Assembly (NCBI RefSeq): GCF_049801095.1 | Contig: NZ_JBNAGH010000015.1 | Span: 1 to 64,000, forward strand | DNA from: Dinoroseobacter sp049801095 | Lineage (GTDB): Bacteria; Pseudomonadota; Alphaproteobacteria; Rhodobacterales; Rhodobacteraceae | Direction of reading: 5' to 3' | DNA length: 64,000 nucleotides | In this document: in pieces, positions 26,617 through 35,415 of the stretch | How the letters are laid out: every line of letters starts with the position of its first letter | Numbering within the stretch: the first letter of the stretch is position 1 | Program-made: the position numbers and the translations under genes | Notes under the pieces: model-generated | Seen by the model: the letters and a program-made list of their open reading frames with translations, nothing else | The model's database searches: none | What the model was told of the DNA's origin: nothing

Positions 26617-29600
26617 ATGATGTCTGACGACCTGCATTCCGACCGCGCTGATCTGGAGGCGTCGGGCCTGTTCGATGCTCTTTGGTACCGCAACACCTAT
26701 CCGGATGTGGCCGCGCTCGGCATGGATCCGATGGAGCATTTCCTCTGGCTCGGGGCGCGGCTGCTGCGCAATCCCGGGCCGAAATTCGATGCCAAGGCCT
26801 ATCGCGCCGATTATGCCGATGTGGCCGAGGCGGATTACAATCCGGTCCTGCATTACATCCGCTATGGCAAGCCCGAGGGGCGCGTGGCGCGGCCCCCGAC
26901 CCGGCCGGCCCTGCCCCCTGCGCGCAGTGCGGGGCTGCGGGCCGAGATCACCCGCCTGTCCGGCCTGCGGGAGCGGCAACCGACCCGGCCCACGGTGCTG
27001 CTGGTGGCCCATACGGTGGGCGACCAGCTCTATGGGTCCGAGCGCAGTCTGATCGACATGCTCGACGCGCTAACGGCGATGGAGATCAATGTGATCATCG
27101 CCGTGCCCGGCGATGGCAACGGGCCCTATATCGAGCTTCTGCGCAGCCGCGCCTGTGCGGTGGCGGTGCTGGCCTATGAGTGGTGGCAGGTGGGCAGCCC
27201 GCTGGACGAGGCCGCCGTGACCAGCTTTGCCCAGCTCATGGCCGAAGAGCGGATCGATATCGTCCATGCCAATACGATCACCCTGCGCGAGCCCCTGGTC
27301 GCCGCCCGGCGCATGGGGCGGCCCAGCGTGGTGCAGGCGCGCGAGCTGATCACCCATGACGCCTCCCTTCAGGAGATGCTGGGGGCCGAGGCCGATCGGA
27401 TCATCACCGGGCTTTGGGGCCAATGCGACCGGGTCATCGCCAATTCCAAGGCCACGGCCGCCTGTTTCAACACCCCGGGCCGTCAGGCCGCCGTGGTCTA
27501 TAACACCGCCGATATGGGCGCCTTGCAGAGCCTGCCCCCGCTCCCGGTGGAGGGGCCCCTGCGGGTGGGCATGATCAGCTCGAACATGCCCAAGAAGGGC
27601 ATTGCCGATTTCGCCGAGGTCGCCCGGCGCGTGGCCCCCGACCTGCCCGAGGCGGAGTTTCTGCTAATCGGGCCCGAACACGCCCATACGGAGGCCCTGC
27701 AGGCCCGGATCGAGGCGGGCGAGCTGCCCCGGAGCCTGCGCATCGCGGGCTATCGCGAGAGCCCCGCCGAGGCCGTGGCCGAGCTCGATCTCGTGCTCAG
27801 CCTGTCGCAGTTTCAGGAAAGCTTCGGGCGCACGGTGCTCGAAGGCATGGCCGCCGGGCGCCCGGCGATCGTCTATGACCATGGCGGGCCGCCCGAGCTG
27901 GTGATCCCGGGCGAGACCGGCCATGTGGTCCCTGTCGGCGACACCGAGGCCGTGGCCGCCCAAGTGTTGGCCTATGGCCGGGACCGCAAGCAGCTGCTGC
28001 TGGACGGGCTGCGCGCGGCGGATCATGCAGAGGCCGCCTTTGGCCGGACCGCCTATCACGCGGCCATGGCCGAGGCCTATGCGCCGCTTCTGGCCGAGCT
28101 GGAGGCAGGCGCCGCCCCTGCCCCCCTGGTCCTGCCCGCCCGCGCCCTGCCCCGGCAGATCCCGCGCGCGGATCTGAAACTGGCCTATTACTGCACCCAT
28201 TTCCCGGTCCCTTCGGAGACCTTCGTGCTCAACGAGCTGCGCCTGTTGAAGGCTCAGGGGATCGATGTGCAGGTCTTCTGCCGGGCCTCGCCCTTTGCCG
28301 ATTTCGCCCCGGATTTCGACATCCAATGGGAACAGGTCGAGGATGCGGACCATCTGGCCGCGCGGCTGACCGAGACCGGGCGCAATATGGTCCATGGCCA
28401 TTTCATCTATCCCACGGTGACCGACATGGTCTGGCCCGCCGCGCGCAAGGCCGGGATCCCCTTTACCTGCATCGCCCATGCCCAGGATATCTTCCGCTAC
28501 AAGAACGTGGTGGCCAACCGGCTGGACGAGATCAGCGCCGACCCGCTCTGTCTGCAGATCTTCACCCTGTCGCGCTTTCACCGGGATTACCTGGTGGATC
28601 GCGGGGTGCGGGCCGAGAAGGTGACAATCAACTCCAACTGCATCGACCCGGATCTCTTTACCGGGGGCAAGATCCCCGACCGCCCCGCCCGCCGCCACCG
28701 CGCCGTGGCCGCGGTCTCGCGCTTTGCCGAGAAGAAGGGGCTCGATGTGCTGATCCGGGCGGGCAAGCTGCTGGAGCGGGACGGGATCACGATCAACATC
28801 CATGGCTATGGCCCGCTGGAGGATCTCTATCGCCAGATCATCGAGGATCAGGAGATCTCCAATGTCACCCTGCACGGGCCGGTCAAGGGCCGGGAGGCGC
28901 TGATGGAGGTGTTCCGGGCCCATGACCTCTTTGCCGTGCCCTCGGTGCGGGCGGCGGATGGGGATATGGACGGGATCCCCACCACCCTGATGGAGGCCAT
29001 GGCCGCCGGGCTGCCGGTGCTGACCACGCCCATCGCCGGGATCCCGGATCTGGTCCATGACGGGATCACGGGCATGCTGTCGGAGGATGTCACCCCCGAG
29101 GCTCTGGCCGCCAAGATCCGCGCCTATTACGCCCTGCCCGAGATCGCCGTGGCGACCATGATCGAGGATGCCGAGGCCCTGTTGCGGCGCAACCATAACG
29201 GTCCGGATCTGGTCAACACGCTGCTGCGCTTCTGGGCGGGCGAGACGCTCGACCTGATGGTGGTGTCCTGGAACAATCTCGCCCAGACCCGCGAGGTGAT
29301 CCGGCGGCTCTATGCCAATACGGATTTGCCCTTCCATCTGGTGGTCTGCGACAATGGCTCGGACGCGCCGGCCCTGGCCCATCTGCTCTCGGTCTATGGG
29401 GCCCAGGACAACATGACCCTGATCCTGAACCGCGAGAACGCGCTGGTGGGGCCGGGCACCAATCTGTGCATGGCCCATGGGTCCTCCGATTACATGATCT
29501 ATGTCTGCGGCAAGGAAGGCATGACCACCAAGCAGGGCTGGGAACGGCCCTTTGTCACCTATCTCGACGCCCATCCGGAGGTCGGGCTGGCGGGCACCTT

Positions 29601-30507
29601 GTGCTATTCGCCGAGCTATCTCCATGGCCGGGACTACCCGTCGCGGATCGCGCTCTTTGACGATTTCCGCAACCCGGGCTTTGCCACGGACAATCCCGAC
29701 CGGGCCTTTTCCCATGTGCAGGGCGGGTTCTTCGCCGTGCGCCGGGCCATGTATGAGACGATCGGTGGCTTCTCCGAGGCGGTGCCCCATGCCTATACGG
29801 ATGTGGAATACTCCTTCTACGTGGAAAGCCGCGGCTGGGAGCTGGGCGAGGTGCCCGGGCTCATGTCGCTCTTCAACAAGACCCGGCCCGGGCTTTCGGC
29901 CCGGGTGGATGAGCATCACGGCGCGCTGCACCCGCCCGAGCTGGTGGATCTGGTCTGGCTCGACCGGATCGCCCGGCGCGAGGGGCGCCATTGCAACATC
30001 TGCGGCCATCAGGCCCCGGATTTCGAGGGCGGCGATGTGGCGGCGCGCTGCGGCCAATGCGGCTCGGACCGCCGGGCGCGCAGCCTGCACCGGGTGCTGG
30101 CCGAGACGATCCTGCTCTATCGCCGCCTGCCCGGGTTGGGGGTGAATATCCCCGCCGCCCTGCAGGGCTTCTGGGATCAGCAGTTCCGCGGGCCGATGCT
30201 GCCACCCGAGGGCTTTGCCGGGACCCTTGAGGCGGCGGAAGGGCGGCTCTCGAACGAGGCGGGCTCCCTGCAGCTGGCCTGCCTGAACGAAACACTCGAT
30301 GATCCGGCCCTGCGCGGCCCCGCCCTGGCCGAGGTGGCGCGGCTGCTCGCGCCCGACGCGCCGCTCTTTGTGGTGGGCGACACCCCGCTCGAGACGCTGA
30401 TCCCCGAGATCACGGCGGCAGGTTTCACCCTGGAGGCGCGCAAGCGGCCCTCCTCGGCGGTGCTGCGCTTTGACTGGGCCGAGATCGGGGTGTTTCACCG
30501 CGCCTGA
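26617..30507 (+). CDS. Multidomain glycosyltransferase (GT4-GT4-GT2) with C-terminal zinc-ribbon and methyltransferase-like remnant
   Basis: A 1296-residue cytoplasmic fusion. Residues 8-90 hold two FDxxWY/YPDVA modules. About 125-500 is a GT4 domain (LLVAHTVGDQLYGSERSLID; LSQFQESFGRTVLEGMAAGR). About 515-880 is a second GT4 domain (YYCTHFPVPSETFVLNELR; AVSRFAEKKGLDVLIRAGKL; IPTTLMEAMAAGLPVLTT). About 885-1110 is a GT2-like domain (LDLMVVSWNNLAQTREVI; LVVCDNGSD; DVEYSFYVESRG). Then comes a CNICG ... CGQCG zinc ribbon near residue 1126 and a short methyltransferase-like stretch (LAEVARLLAPDAPLFVVGDT). Such a chain could add several sugars in sequence. ATG at 26617 follows GGAG by seven bases; 26620 is also possible. 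Individual linkages unknown. Confidence 0.82.
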   Translation: MMSDDLHSDRADLEASGLFDALWYRNTYPDVAALGMDPMEHFLWLGARLLRNPGPKFDAKAYRADYADVAEADYNPVLHYIRYGKPEGRVARPPTRPALPPARSAGLRAEITRLSGLRERQPTRPTVLLVAHTVGDQLYGSERSLIDMLDALTAMEINVIIAVPGDGNGPYIELLRSRACAVAVLAYEWWQVGSPLDEAAVTSFAQLMAEERIDIVHANTITLREPLVAARRMGRPSVVQARELITHDASLQEMLGAEADRIITGLWGQCDRVIANSKATAACFNTPGRQAAVVYNTADMGALQSLPPLPVEGPLRVGMISSNMPKKGIADFAEVARRVAPDLPEAEFLLIGPEHAHTEALQARIEAGELPRSLRIAGYRESPAEAVAELDLVLSLSQFQESFGRTVLEGMAAGRPAIVYDHGGPPELVIPGETGHVVPVGDTEAVAAQVLAYGRDRKQLLLDGLRAADHAEAAFGRTAYHAAMAEAYAPLLAELEAGAAPAPLVLPARALPRQIPRADLKLAYYCTHFPVPSETFVLNELRLLKAQGIDVQVFCRASPFADFAPDFDIQWEQVEDADHLAARLTETGRNMVHGHFIYPTVTDMVWPAARKAGIPFTCIAHAQDIFRYKNVVANRLDEISADPLCLQIFTLSRFHRDYLVDRGVRAEKVTINSNCIDPDLFTGGKIPDRPARRHRAVAAVSRFAEKKGLDVLIRAGKLLERDGITINIHGYGPLEDLYRQIIEDQEISNVTLHGPVKGREALMEVFRAHDLFAVPSVRAADGDMDGIPTTLMEAMAAGLPVLTTPIAGIPDLVHDGITGMLSEDVTPEALAAKIRAYYALPEIAVATMIEDAEALLRRNHNGPDLVNTLLRFWAGETLDLMVVSWNNLAQTREVIRRLYANTDLPFHLVVCDNGSDAPALAHLLSVYGAQDNMTLILNRENALVGPGTNLCMAHGSSDYMIYVCGKEGMTTKQGWERPFVTYLDAHPEVGLAGTLCYSPSYLHGRDYPSRIALFDDFRNPGFATDNPDRAFSHVQGGFFAVRRAMYETIGGFSEAVPHAYTDVEYSFYVESRGWELGEVPGLMSLFNKTRPGLSARVDEHHGALHPPELVDLVWLDRIARREGRHCNICGHQAPDFEGGDVAARCGQCGSDRRARSLHRVLAETILLYRRLPGLGVNIPAALQGFWDQQFRGPMLPPEGFAGTLEAAEGRLSNEAGSLQLACLNETLDDPALRGPALAEVARLLAPDAPLFVVGDTPLETLIPEITAAGFTLEARKRPSSAVLRFDWAEIGVFHRA

Positions 30508-30677
30508 TCAGGCCCCTGCCCCAGCCCGTCACAGCCCCGCAGCTTGCCTTCCCGGGGCGGCCCTGTAGAACTGATCGGCATGCATCCCCGGCACGTTTCC
30601 CTTACGGCACCCGACCGCGATCCTGCCCCCTGCCCCGGCGTGACCGGCGCCGCGGGATCTGGGCCCGGAGGCAAGCG

Positions 30678-31718
30678 ATGACATCCCTGATCCTCCATGC
30701 GGGCTTCCCGAAATGCGGCAGCACCTCGATCTTCAACGCCATGGTGGCCCAGCTGCCCGCGTTGCGGGCGCGCGGAGTGCGGGTCTTCAACCGCGATCTT
30801 GCCCTACCCGAGACCCCAGAGGAGCTGCAACCGCCGCTCTGGCCCCTGCAGCAGGCCATGGAGAGCGCCGAGGCCGGGATCGCCTTTCAGGCCCGCCTGC
30901 GCGGCCAGATCGCAGCCGCAGATCCCGGGGACACGCTGGTCCTGTCGTCGGAAAACCTGGCGGATCTGCGGGCGCCAGAGCGGCTCTTTGCCGGGCTCGA
31001 TCAGGCGTGCGACATGACCGTGGTGGCCTATATCCGACCCCAGATCGACTGGATCCCCTCGGCCTGGAAGCAATGGGACCTCAAGGACGGGCTGACCCTG
31101 GAGGCCAGCCTGCAACGCCATCTGCGGGTCAACCAGCCCAATTACCTGGGGATCATGCAGGCTTGGCGCGACGCCCTGCCCCGTGCGCAGATCCGGCTGC
31201 GGCCCTTCCTGCCCCGCCTGATGGCGCGCGGCCAGCCAGCCTATGATTTCTTCGCGCTTTTTGACTGGCCCACCGGGGAAGAGAGCGTTTTCACCGAGGC
31301 CAGCAATCCCAGCGTGGATTTCGCCCTGATGCATTTCATGATGCGCCATCACGGGCTGTTCTTTGACAGCCGCCATGATGCCCGCTTCGCCCATCGCCTG
31401 ACCCGGGCCCTGCCGCCCGCATATCAGCGCCCGAATGCGCGGATGCTCTCGCGCGATCAGGGGCGCCGGATCCGGGATCACTTCCTGAACGAGAATTTCG
31501 CCCTGGCCGAGCGGTTCCTCTGCCATGAGGATCCCGAGCGCTTCGTGATGGCGGAGTTCGGGCAGATCTCGGAGGGGCTCGCCTATGGCGAGATGTCCGA
31601 GGCGCAGATCCTGCGCCGGGCCCATCGCATCCTGAGCGAGGTCTTTGATCTGCCCGGGCAGGACCGGACCCTCGCCCAGGCCCTCCGCGCGCGCCTGATG
31701 GACGACGCAGTCGCCTGA
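30678..31718 (+). CDS. Sulfotransferase-like protein
   Basis: A 346-residue protein whose N-terminus, LILHAGFPKCGSTSIFNAM, is a phosphosulfate-binding loop (PKCGST). TVVAYIRPQIDWIPSAWKQW resembles the segment binding the 3'-phosphate of PAPS (R...S). The ATG at 30678 has GGAGG six bases upstream. It lies 170 bp after the large glycosyltransferase gene, and is convergent with a related gene on the other strand that shares the PKCGSx loop and the RPQ..W segment. The two look like diverged paralogues. Predicted to sulfate a sugar; acceptor unknown. Confidence 0.7.
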   Translation: MTSLILHAGFPKCGSTSIFNAMVAQLPALRARGVRVFNRDLALPETPEELQPPLWPLQQAMESAEAGIAFQARLRGQIAAADPGDTLVLSSENLADLRAPERLFAGLDQACDMTVVAYIRPQIDWIPSAWKQWDLKDGLTLEASLQRHLRVNQPNYLGIMQAWRDALPRAQIRLRPFLPRLMARGQPAYDFFALFDWPTGEESVFTEASNPSVDFALMHFMMRHHGLFFDSRHDARFAHRLTRALPPAYQRPNARMLSRDQGRRIRDHFLNENFALAERFLCHEDPERFVMAEFGQISEGLAYGEMSEAQILRRAHRILSEVFDLPGQDRTLAQALRARLMDDAVA

Positions 31719-31770
31719 AGGCGGCGCATTCCCCTTGAAAAGAGCCTGTTTCAGAGCCGCTTTGCGCCGC

Positions 31771-32775
31771 TCAGAGCTGCGGGCTGCGCCCGGGCAACCT
31801 GTGCAGGTCGATCCCCTCGAGGCGCTCGGCCACGGCCGCCCGGGCCTCCGCCAGACGGGTGGGGTCGGGCGGGGTATAGGGGGCGATCTGCGGGGTTTCG
31901 AACCGGGTGCGGGTCGCAGCCTCAAACCCGGCCTGGGCACAAAGCGCAGCATTGCCCGCCGCATAATGCGCCGTGACCCGGGCTTGCAGGTCCGGCGGAA
32001 AGACCAGGTTCTCGGACCGGGTGGGAAAGAGGATCCCCTCCCGCTTGCAATGGCGCACCAGGGTTAGCGGGGTCAGCCCCTCCCGGCGCTCGAGCTCCTG
32101 CAGGGCGAGGGCGGTGGCATCGTCATAACTGGGATTGGCGAGCCCGCCATGGGGGGTCTCGACCCGGTCCCAACCGAGGGCGCTGCAGAAATCCGCCACC
32201 ACATCCCCGCCGGGCATGTGGTCCCGTGCATAGAGCCGGGTGATGATTTCAGCCTCCGGCAGGGCGTCGCGCCAGAGCGCCTGACTTCGGGCCCAGTTGG
32301 CGCGGTCTTCGGTCAGGGCCTGGTCCACCCAAGCCGCGAAGGACAGGCCCAGCCCCCATTGCTGCCAGGCGCTTTTGAGGAACTCCACCTGGGGGCGAAC
32401 ATATTGCACGATCCGCACCGCAAAGAGCCGGTCCATCCCGCGCAGGGCCTCGGCCGCGTGCCCGGCTTCGGTGGTCAGCACCTCGGAGCTGAGCAGATAG
32501 GTCTGGTCCGGACCACGGGCCGCCAGGGCCGTAAAGCGGGTCTGCAACAGGCCGCTGGCCCCTGCCCGGGCCAAGCGCAGCATCATCTGGTTGTGGGACA
32601 TCGCCAGATCCGGATCGATGCCGAACTCCCGGTCGATATAGTGGATCCCCTGCCCCGCGAGCCTGCGCCGGCCATGGAAGAGATAGCGTTGCAGGGCGCT
32701 GGAGCCACATTTCGGCCCCCCGATATGGAGGAGTAGGACCGGCGCCTCTGCGCTGTCTGCCCGGCCCTCCTCCAT
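31771..32775 (-). CDS. Sulfotransferase-like protein
   Basis: A 334-residue relative of the convergent neighbour. LLLHIGGPKCGSSALQRYL (residues about 14-32) is the PAPS loop and VRIVQYVRPQVEFLKSAWQQW the second binding segment. It starts with an ATG at 32775, only 21 bp after the ugd stop, so it is probably read from the ugd transcript. This places a predicted sulfation step directly with UDP-glucuronate synthesis. Activity and acceptor are inferred. Confidence 0.7.
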   Translation of the reverse strand: MEEGRADSAEAPVLLLHIGGPKCGSSALQRYLFHGRRRLAGQGIHYIDREFGIDPDLAMSHNQMMLRLARAGASGLLQTRFTALAARGPDQTYLLSSEVLTTEAGHAAEALRGMDRLFAVRIVQYVRPQVEFLKSAWQQWGLGLSFAAWVDQALTEDRANWARSQALWRDALPEAEIITRLYARDHMPGGDVVADFCSALGWDRVETPHGGLANPSYDDATALALQELERREGLTPLTLVRHCKREGILFPTRSENLVFPPDLQARVTAHYAAGNAALCAQAGFEAATRTRFETPQIAPYTPPDPTRLAEARAAVAERLEGIDLHRLPGRSPQL

Positions 32776-32796
32776 GATCCCTGCCCCGCCCTCGGC

Positions 32797-33963
32797 TCAG
32801 CTCTCGCCGAAGAGGTCTCGGGTGAAGACCTTGGCTTCCACATCCGCGATCAGGTCATCCATGCGGTTGGCCACGATCACATCCACGCTGGATTTGAACA
32901 CCTCCAGATCCCGCTCCACCGGGCTGTTGAAGAAGGTCTCATCGGGCAGTTCGGGCTCATAGACCGTGACGGCGATGCCCTTGGCCTTGAGCCGCTTCAT
33001 GATCCCCTGGATCGAGCTGTCGCGGAAATTGTCCGAGCCGGCCTTCATCACCAGCCGGTAGATGCCGACCGTGGCGGGCTTCTGGGCGAGGATCTGTTCG
33101 GCGATGAAATCCTTGCGGGTCGTGTTGGCGTCCACGATGGCCGAGATCATGTTCTGGGGCACGGTGGCGTAATTCGCCAGAAGCTGCTTGGTGTCCTTGG
33201 GCAGGCAATAGCCGCCATAGCCGAAGGAGGGGTTGTTATAGTGGCTGCCCACCCGCGGGTCATGGCAGACCCCCTCGATCACCGAGCGGCTGTCGAGCCC
33301 ATGGGCCAGAGCATAGCTGTCGAGCTCGTTGAAATAGGCCACGCGCATGGCGAGGAAGGTATTGGCAAAGAGCTTGATCGCCTCGGCCTCGGTGGGCTGG
33401 GTGAAGAGCACGGGCACATCCGCATCGAGGGAGCCCTCGACCAGCAGATCGGCAAAGATCCGGGCTTCGTCGGTCTTGGCGCCCACCACGATGCGCGAGG
33501 GGTGGAGATTGTCCCAGAGTGCCTTGCCCTCGCGCAGGAATTCCGGGCTGAAAAGAATGTTTTCGGCCCCGAGCTTGCTGCGCAGGCCTTCAGTATAGCC
33601 CACGGGGATGGTCGATTTGATGACGATGGTGGCCTCGGGGGCGAGCTTAAGCGCGCTCTCGATCACCGCCTCCACCGAGCTGGTGTCGAAGCGGTTGGTC
33701 TGGGGATCATAACTGGTGGGGGTGGCCACCACGATATAGCGGGCGCCGTCAAAGGCCTCGGCCGCATCGGTGGTGGCCCGCAGGGTCAGGCTTTCCTCGG
33801 CCAGATAGCGCTCGATCTCGGGATCCGCGATCGGGGCCTCACCGGCATTGAGCCGGGCCACCCGGTCTTCGGAGATGTCGAGCGCGACCACCTCATGGCG
33901 TTGGGCGAGCAGAACACTCAGGGACAGGCCAACATAGCCGATGCCAGCAACAGCAATTCTCAT
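32797..33963 (-). CDS. ugd: UDP-glucose 6-dehydrogenase
   Basis: Oxidises UDP-glucose to UDP-glucuronate with NAD. At 388 residues it equals the Escherichia coli type Ugd in length. The Rossmann motif GIGYVG is at residues 7-12, STIPVGYT and FSPEFLREGKALWDNLHPSR are family signatures, and the catalytic cysteine is C253 in YGGYCLPKDTKQ. It follows the yjbE-like gene after a hairpin terminator, so it likely has its own promoter in the 249 bp upstream, and it is followed by a sulfotransferase-like gene. Confidence 0.95.
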   Translation of the reverse strand: MRIAVAGIGYVGLSLSVLLAQRHEVVALDISEDRVARLNAGEAPIADPEIERYLAEESLTLRATTDAAEAFDGARYIVVATPTSYDPQTNRFDTSSVEAVIESALKLAPEATIVIKSTIPVGYTEGLRSKLGAENILFSPEFLREGKALWDNLHPSRIVVGAKTDEARIFADLLVEGSLDADVPVLFTQPTEAEAIKLFANTFLAMRVAYFNELDSYALAHGLDSRSVIEGVCHDPRVGSHYNNPSFGYGGYCLPKDTKQLLANYATVPQNMISAIVDANTTRKDFIAEQILAQKPATVGIYRLVMKAGSDNFRDSSIQGIMKRLKAKGIAVTVYEPELPDETFFNSPVERDLEVFKSSVDVIVANRMDDLIADVEAKVFTRDLFGES

Positions 33964-34099
33964 CTTGGGAAACCTATAACAGTCGGGCGTGCCGGGACTT
34001 TAGCGGCCCGCCCGGGGTACGTCACCGCGACAGAGGAGACCCGGAGACGGGTGCGGCCCTGGCGCGACATCTGCGGCCCCCCTGCCCGCAGAAAGCGAA

Positions 34100-34123
34100 A
34101 AGCGAACCCGGTCGGGTTCGCTT
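34100..34123 (-). terminator. Hairpin terminator after the yjbE-like gene
   Basis: AAGCGAACCC (34100-34109) and GGGTTCGCTT (34114-34123) form a perfect 10-bp stem with a 4-base loop. Read on the minus strand it is followed by TTCGCTTTC, T-rich as expected for a factor-independent terminator. It would end the capD-yjbH-yjbF-yjbE transcript before ugd. Confidence 0.7.
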
Positions 34124-34211
34124 AGAAGCTGGCGCATGTCCAGCGCGTGGTCGGTCCCTGCAGGCCTTGAAAGTGCCCGGCATGGGAGCCGATCCCAACC
34201 GATCCGAAGAA

Positions 34212-34463
34212 TTACTCGGCGGCAGGTGTGGTGGTGGTGCTGTCGCTGCTGCCAGCAGCGCCTGCGACAACCACGGCGCCAAAGGCGGTGAAGCCCACGG
34301 CAGCGGCCGGCACGGTGGTGCCACCGATGGCAACAGTGCTGCCAAGCTCGGCAGCCTGGCTGGAGACAGCCACGTTCAGCGGAACTTCGGATGTGGCCAG
34401 AGCCGGTGCAGCAGCTGCGGCGGCCAGAACCAGACCGGATGCAAGAGCGGTAAAGGTCTTCAT
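34212..34463 (-). CDS. Small secreted Ala/Ser/Thr-rich protein, YjbE/GfcA-like
   Basis: An 83-residue protein with a clear signal peptide (MKTFTALASGLVLAAAAAAPALA, cleavage before TSE). The mature part is hydrophobic and rich in Ala, Val and Gly and ends in SSDSTTTTPAAE. Size, signal peptide, small-residue composition and Thr-rich tail match E. coli YjbE and GfcA, which head exopolysaccharide operons. It follows the yjbF-like gene, supporting that call. GAGG lies eight bases before the ATG. Its molecular role is unknown even in E. coli; the homology is by pattern, not strong identity. Confidence 0.6.
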   Translation of the reverse strand: MKTFTALASGLVLAAAAAAPALATSEVPLNVAVSSQAAELGSTVAIGGTTVPAAAVGFTAFGAVVVAGAAGSSDSTTTTPAAE

Positions 34464-34629
34464 ATCGGATACCTCAAGTGGGATTCGCAATTGATCCAAA
34501 CATAGATGCTGCACTGTGGCGAGACAATGAACAAAGCCGGGCAGCCCCCGGTCATACGCGGGTTTTCGCGGCTTTGCCGTTACAGAGGCCTGCAGGCCAC
34601 AGGCTGTGCCACAGGGCCCGGAGAAATGC

Positions 34630-35415
34630 CTATTTTTTGAGCAACTCTATCACGAGATGGCCGATCTCGGGCCCCGCCCATTGCCGGGATTGCCACAGGC
34701 TGCCCTCGGCCCCGCGCCAATAGGTATTGCGGAACGCACCCTCGGCGCCGCTGCAGCTTTCCTCGAACCGGGTGGTGTCCCGGCGCTGCCCCACAAGGGT
34801 CAGGGTCTCGGCCCCGGCGGCTTGCAGCTGGCAGTCGAAACTCAGGGTCCGGCCCCGTGTATTGCCCTGCAGCACCACATAGGAACGGGCATAGGCTCCG
34901 CCCCCGTTTCGCAGCGCCCCCTCAACGCCGCGCACATCCGCGGAGATCAGGTCATCCCCGGTGCCCCGTGTCGCGATCAGCAGCCCGCTGCGGGTGGTGA
35001 AGGTGGCCTCATCCGCGCCGCGCCAGACCATGACCGGCGCGCTGGCCGTGCCCCGGCGGGCGATCCCCGCCAAGGTCGCGCTGGAGCCCGCGGAGAGGTT
35101 CCGCGTCCGGATCAGCGGGAAATCGACCCCCGCCAGGATCTCGGGCGTGATCTCCGGCGCCTGGGGCGCGGGCCCACGCTGGGCGATCAGGATCCGGCCC
35201 GTATCGCGGATCTCGGCCCAGACATTGTCCTCACCCCCAGGCCCGGTCGACGCACAAGCCACCAGCGCCGAGCAGCACAGCACCGCGCCGACCCCGCGCC
35301 TGGCCCGTCCCCGCCACGGCGATGAGAGGGCCAAAAACAGGCTCTTTTGAGGGGATTTCGCGCGCCACATCGCAGCGGCGCGGTGCCGGATCCGATCCAT
35401 GACGATCATTGCCAT
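34630..35415 (-). CDS. yjbF: YjbF/GfcB-family outer-membrane lipoprotein
   Basis: Predicted lipoprotein of the YjbF/GfcB (group 4 capsule) family, 261 residues. A lipobox LVACAS is visible at about C54, and the mature part (DTGRILIAQRGPAPQAPEI ... FDCQLQAAGAETLTLVGQRR ... GHLVIELLKK) is a beta-rich domain. The ATG at 35415 has GGGAG five bases upstream; an ATG at 35409 forms an ATGA overlap with the yjbH stop. Both leave an unusually long basic region before the lipobox, so the true start may be further in. Coupled to yjbH, it likely acts at the outer membrane in polysaccharide export or assembly. Confidence 0.75.
   Translation of the reverse strand: MAMIVMDRIRHRAAAMWRAKSPQKSLFLALSSPWRGRARRGVGAVLCCSALVACASTGPGGEDNVWAEIRDTGRILIAQRGPAPQAPEITPEILAGVDFPLIRTRNLSAGSSATLAGIARRGTASAPVMVWRGADEATFTTRSGLLIATRGTGDDLISADVRGVEGALRNGGGAYARSYVVLQGNTRGRTLSFDCQLQAAGAETLTLVGQRRDTTRFEESCSGAEGAFRNTYWRGAEGSLWQSRQWAGPEIGHLVIELLKK

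Noticed and set aside
27664..30498. 944-codon minus-strand open frame
   Set aside because: Lies wholly opposite the large glycosyltransferase, which has clear GT motifs. High-GC codon use creates such antisense frames.
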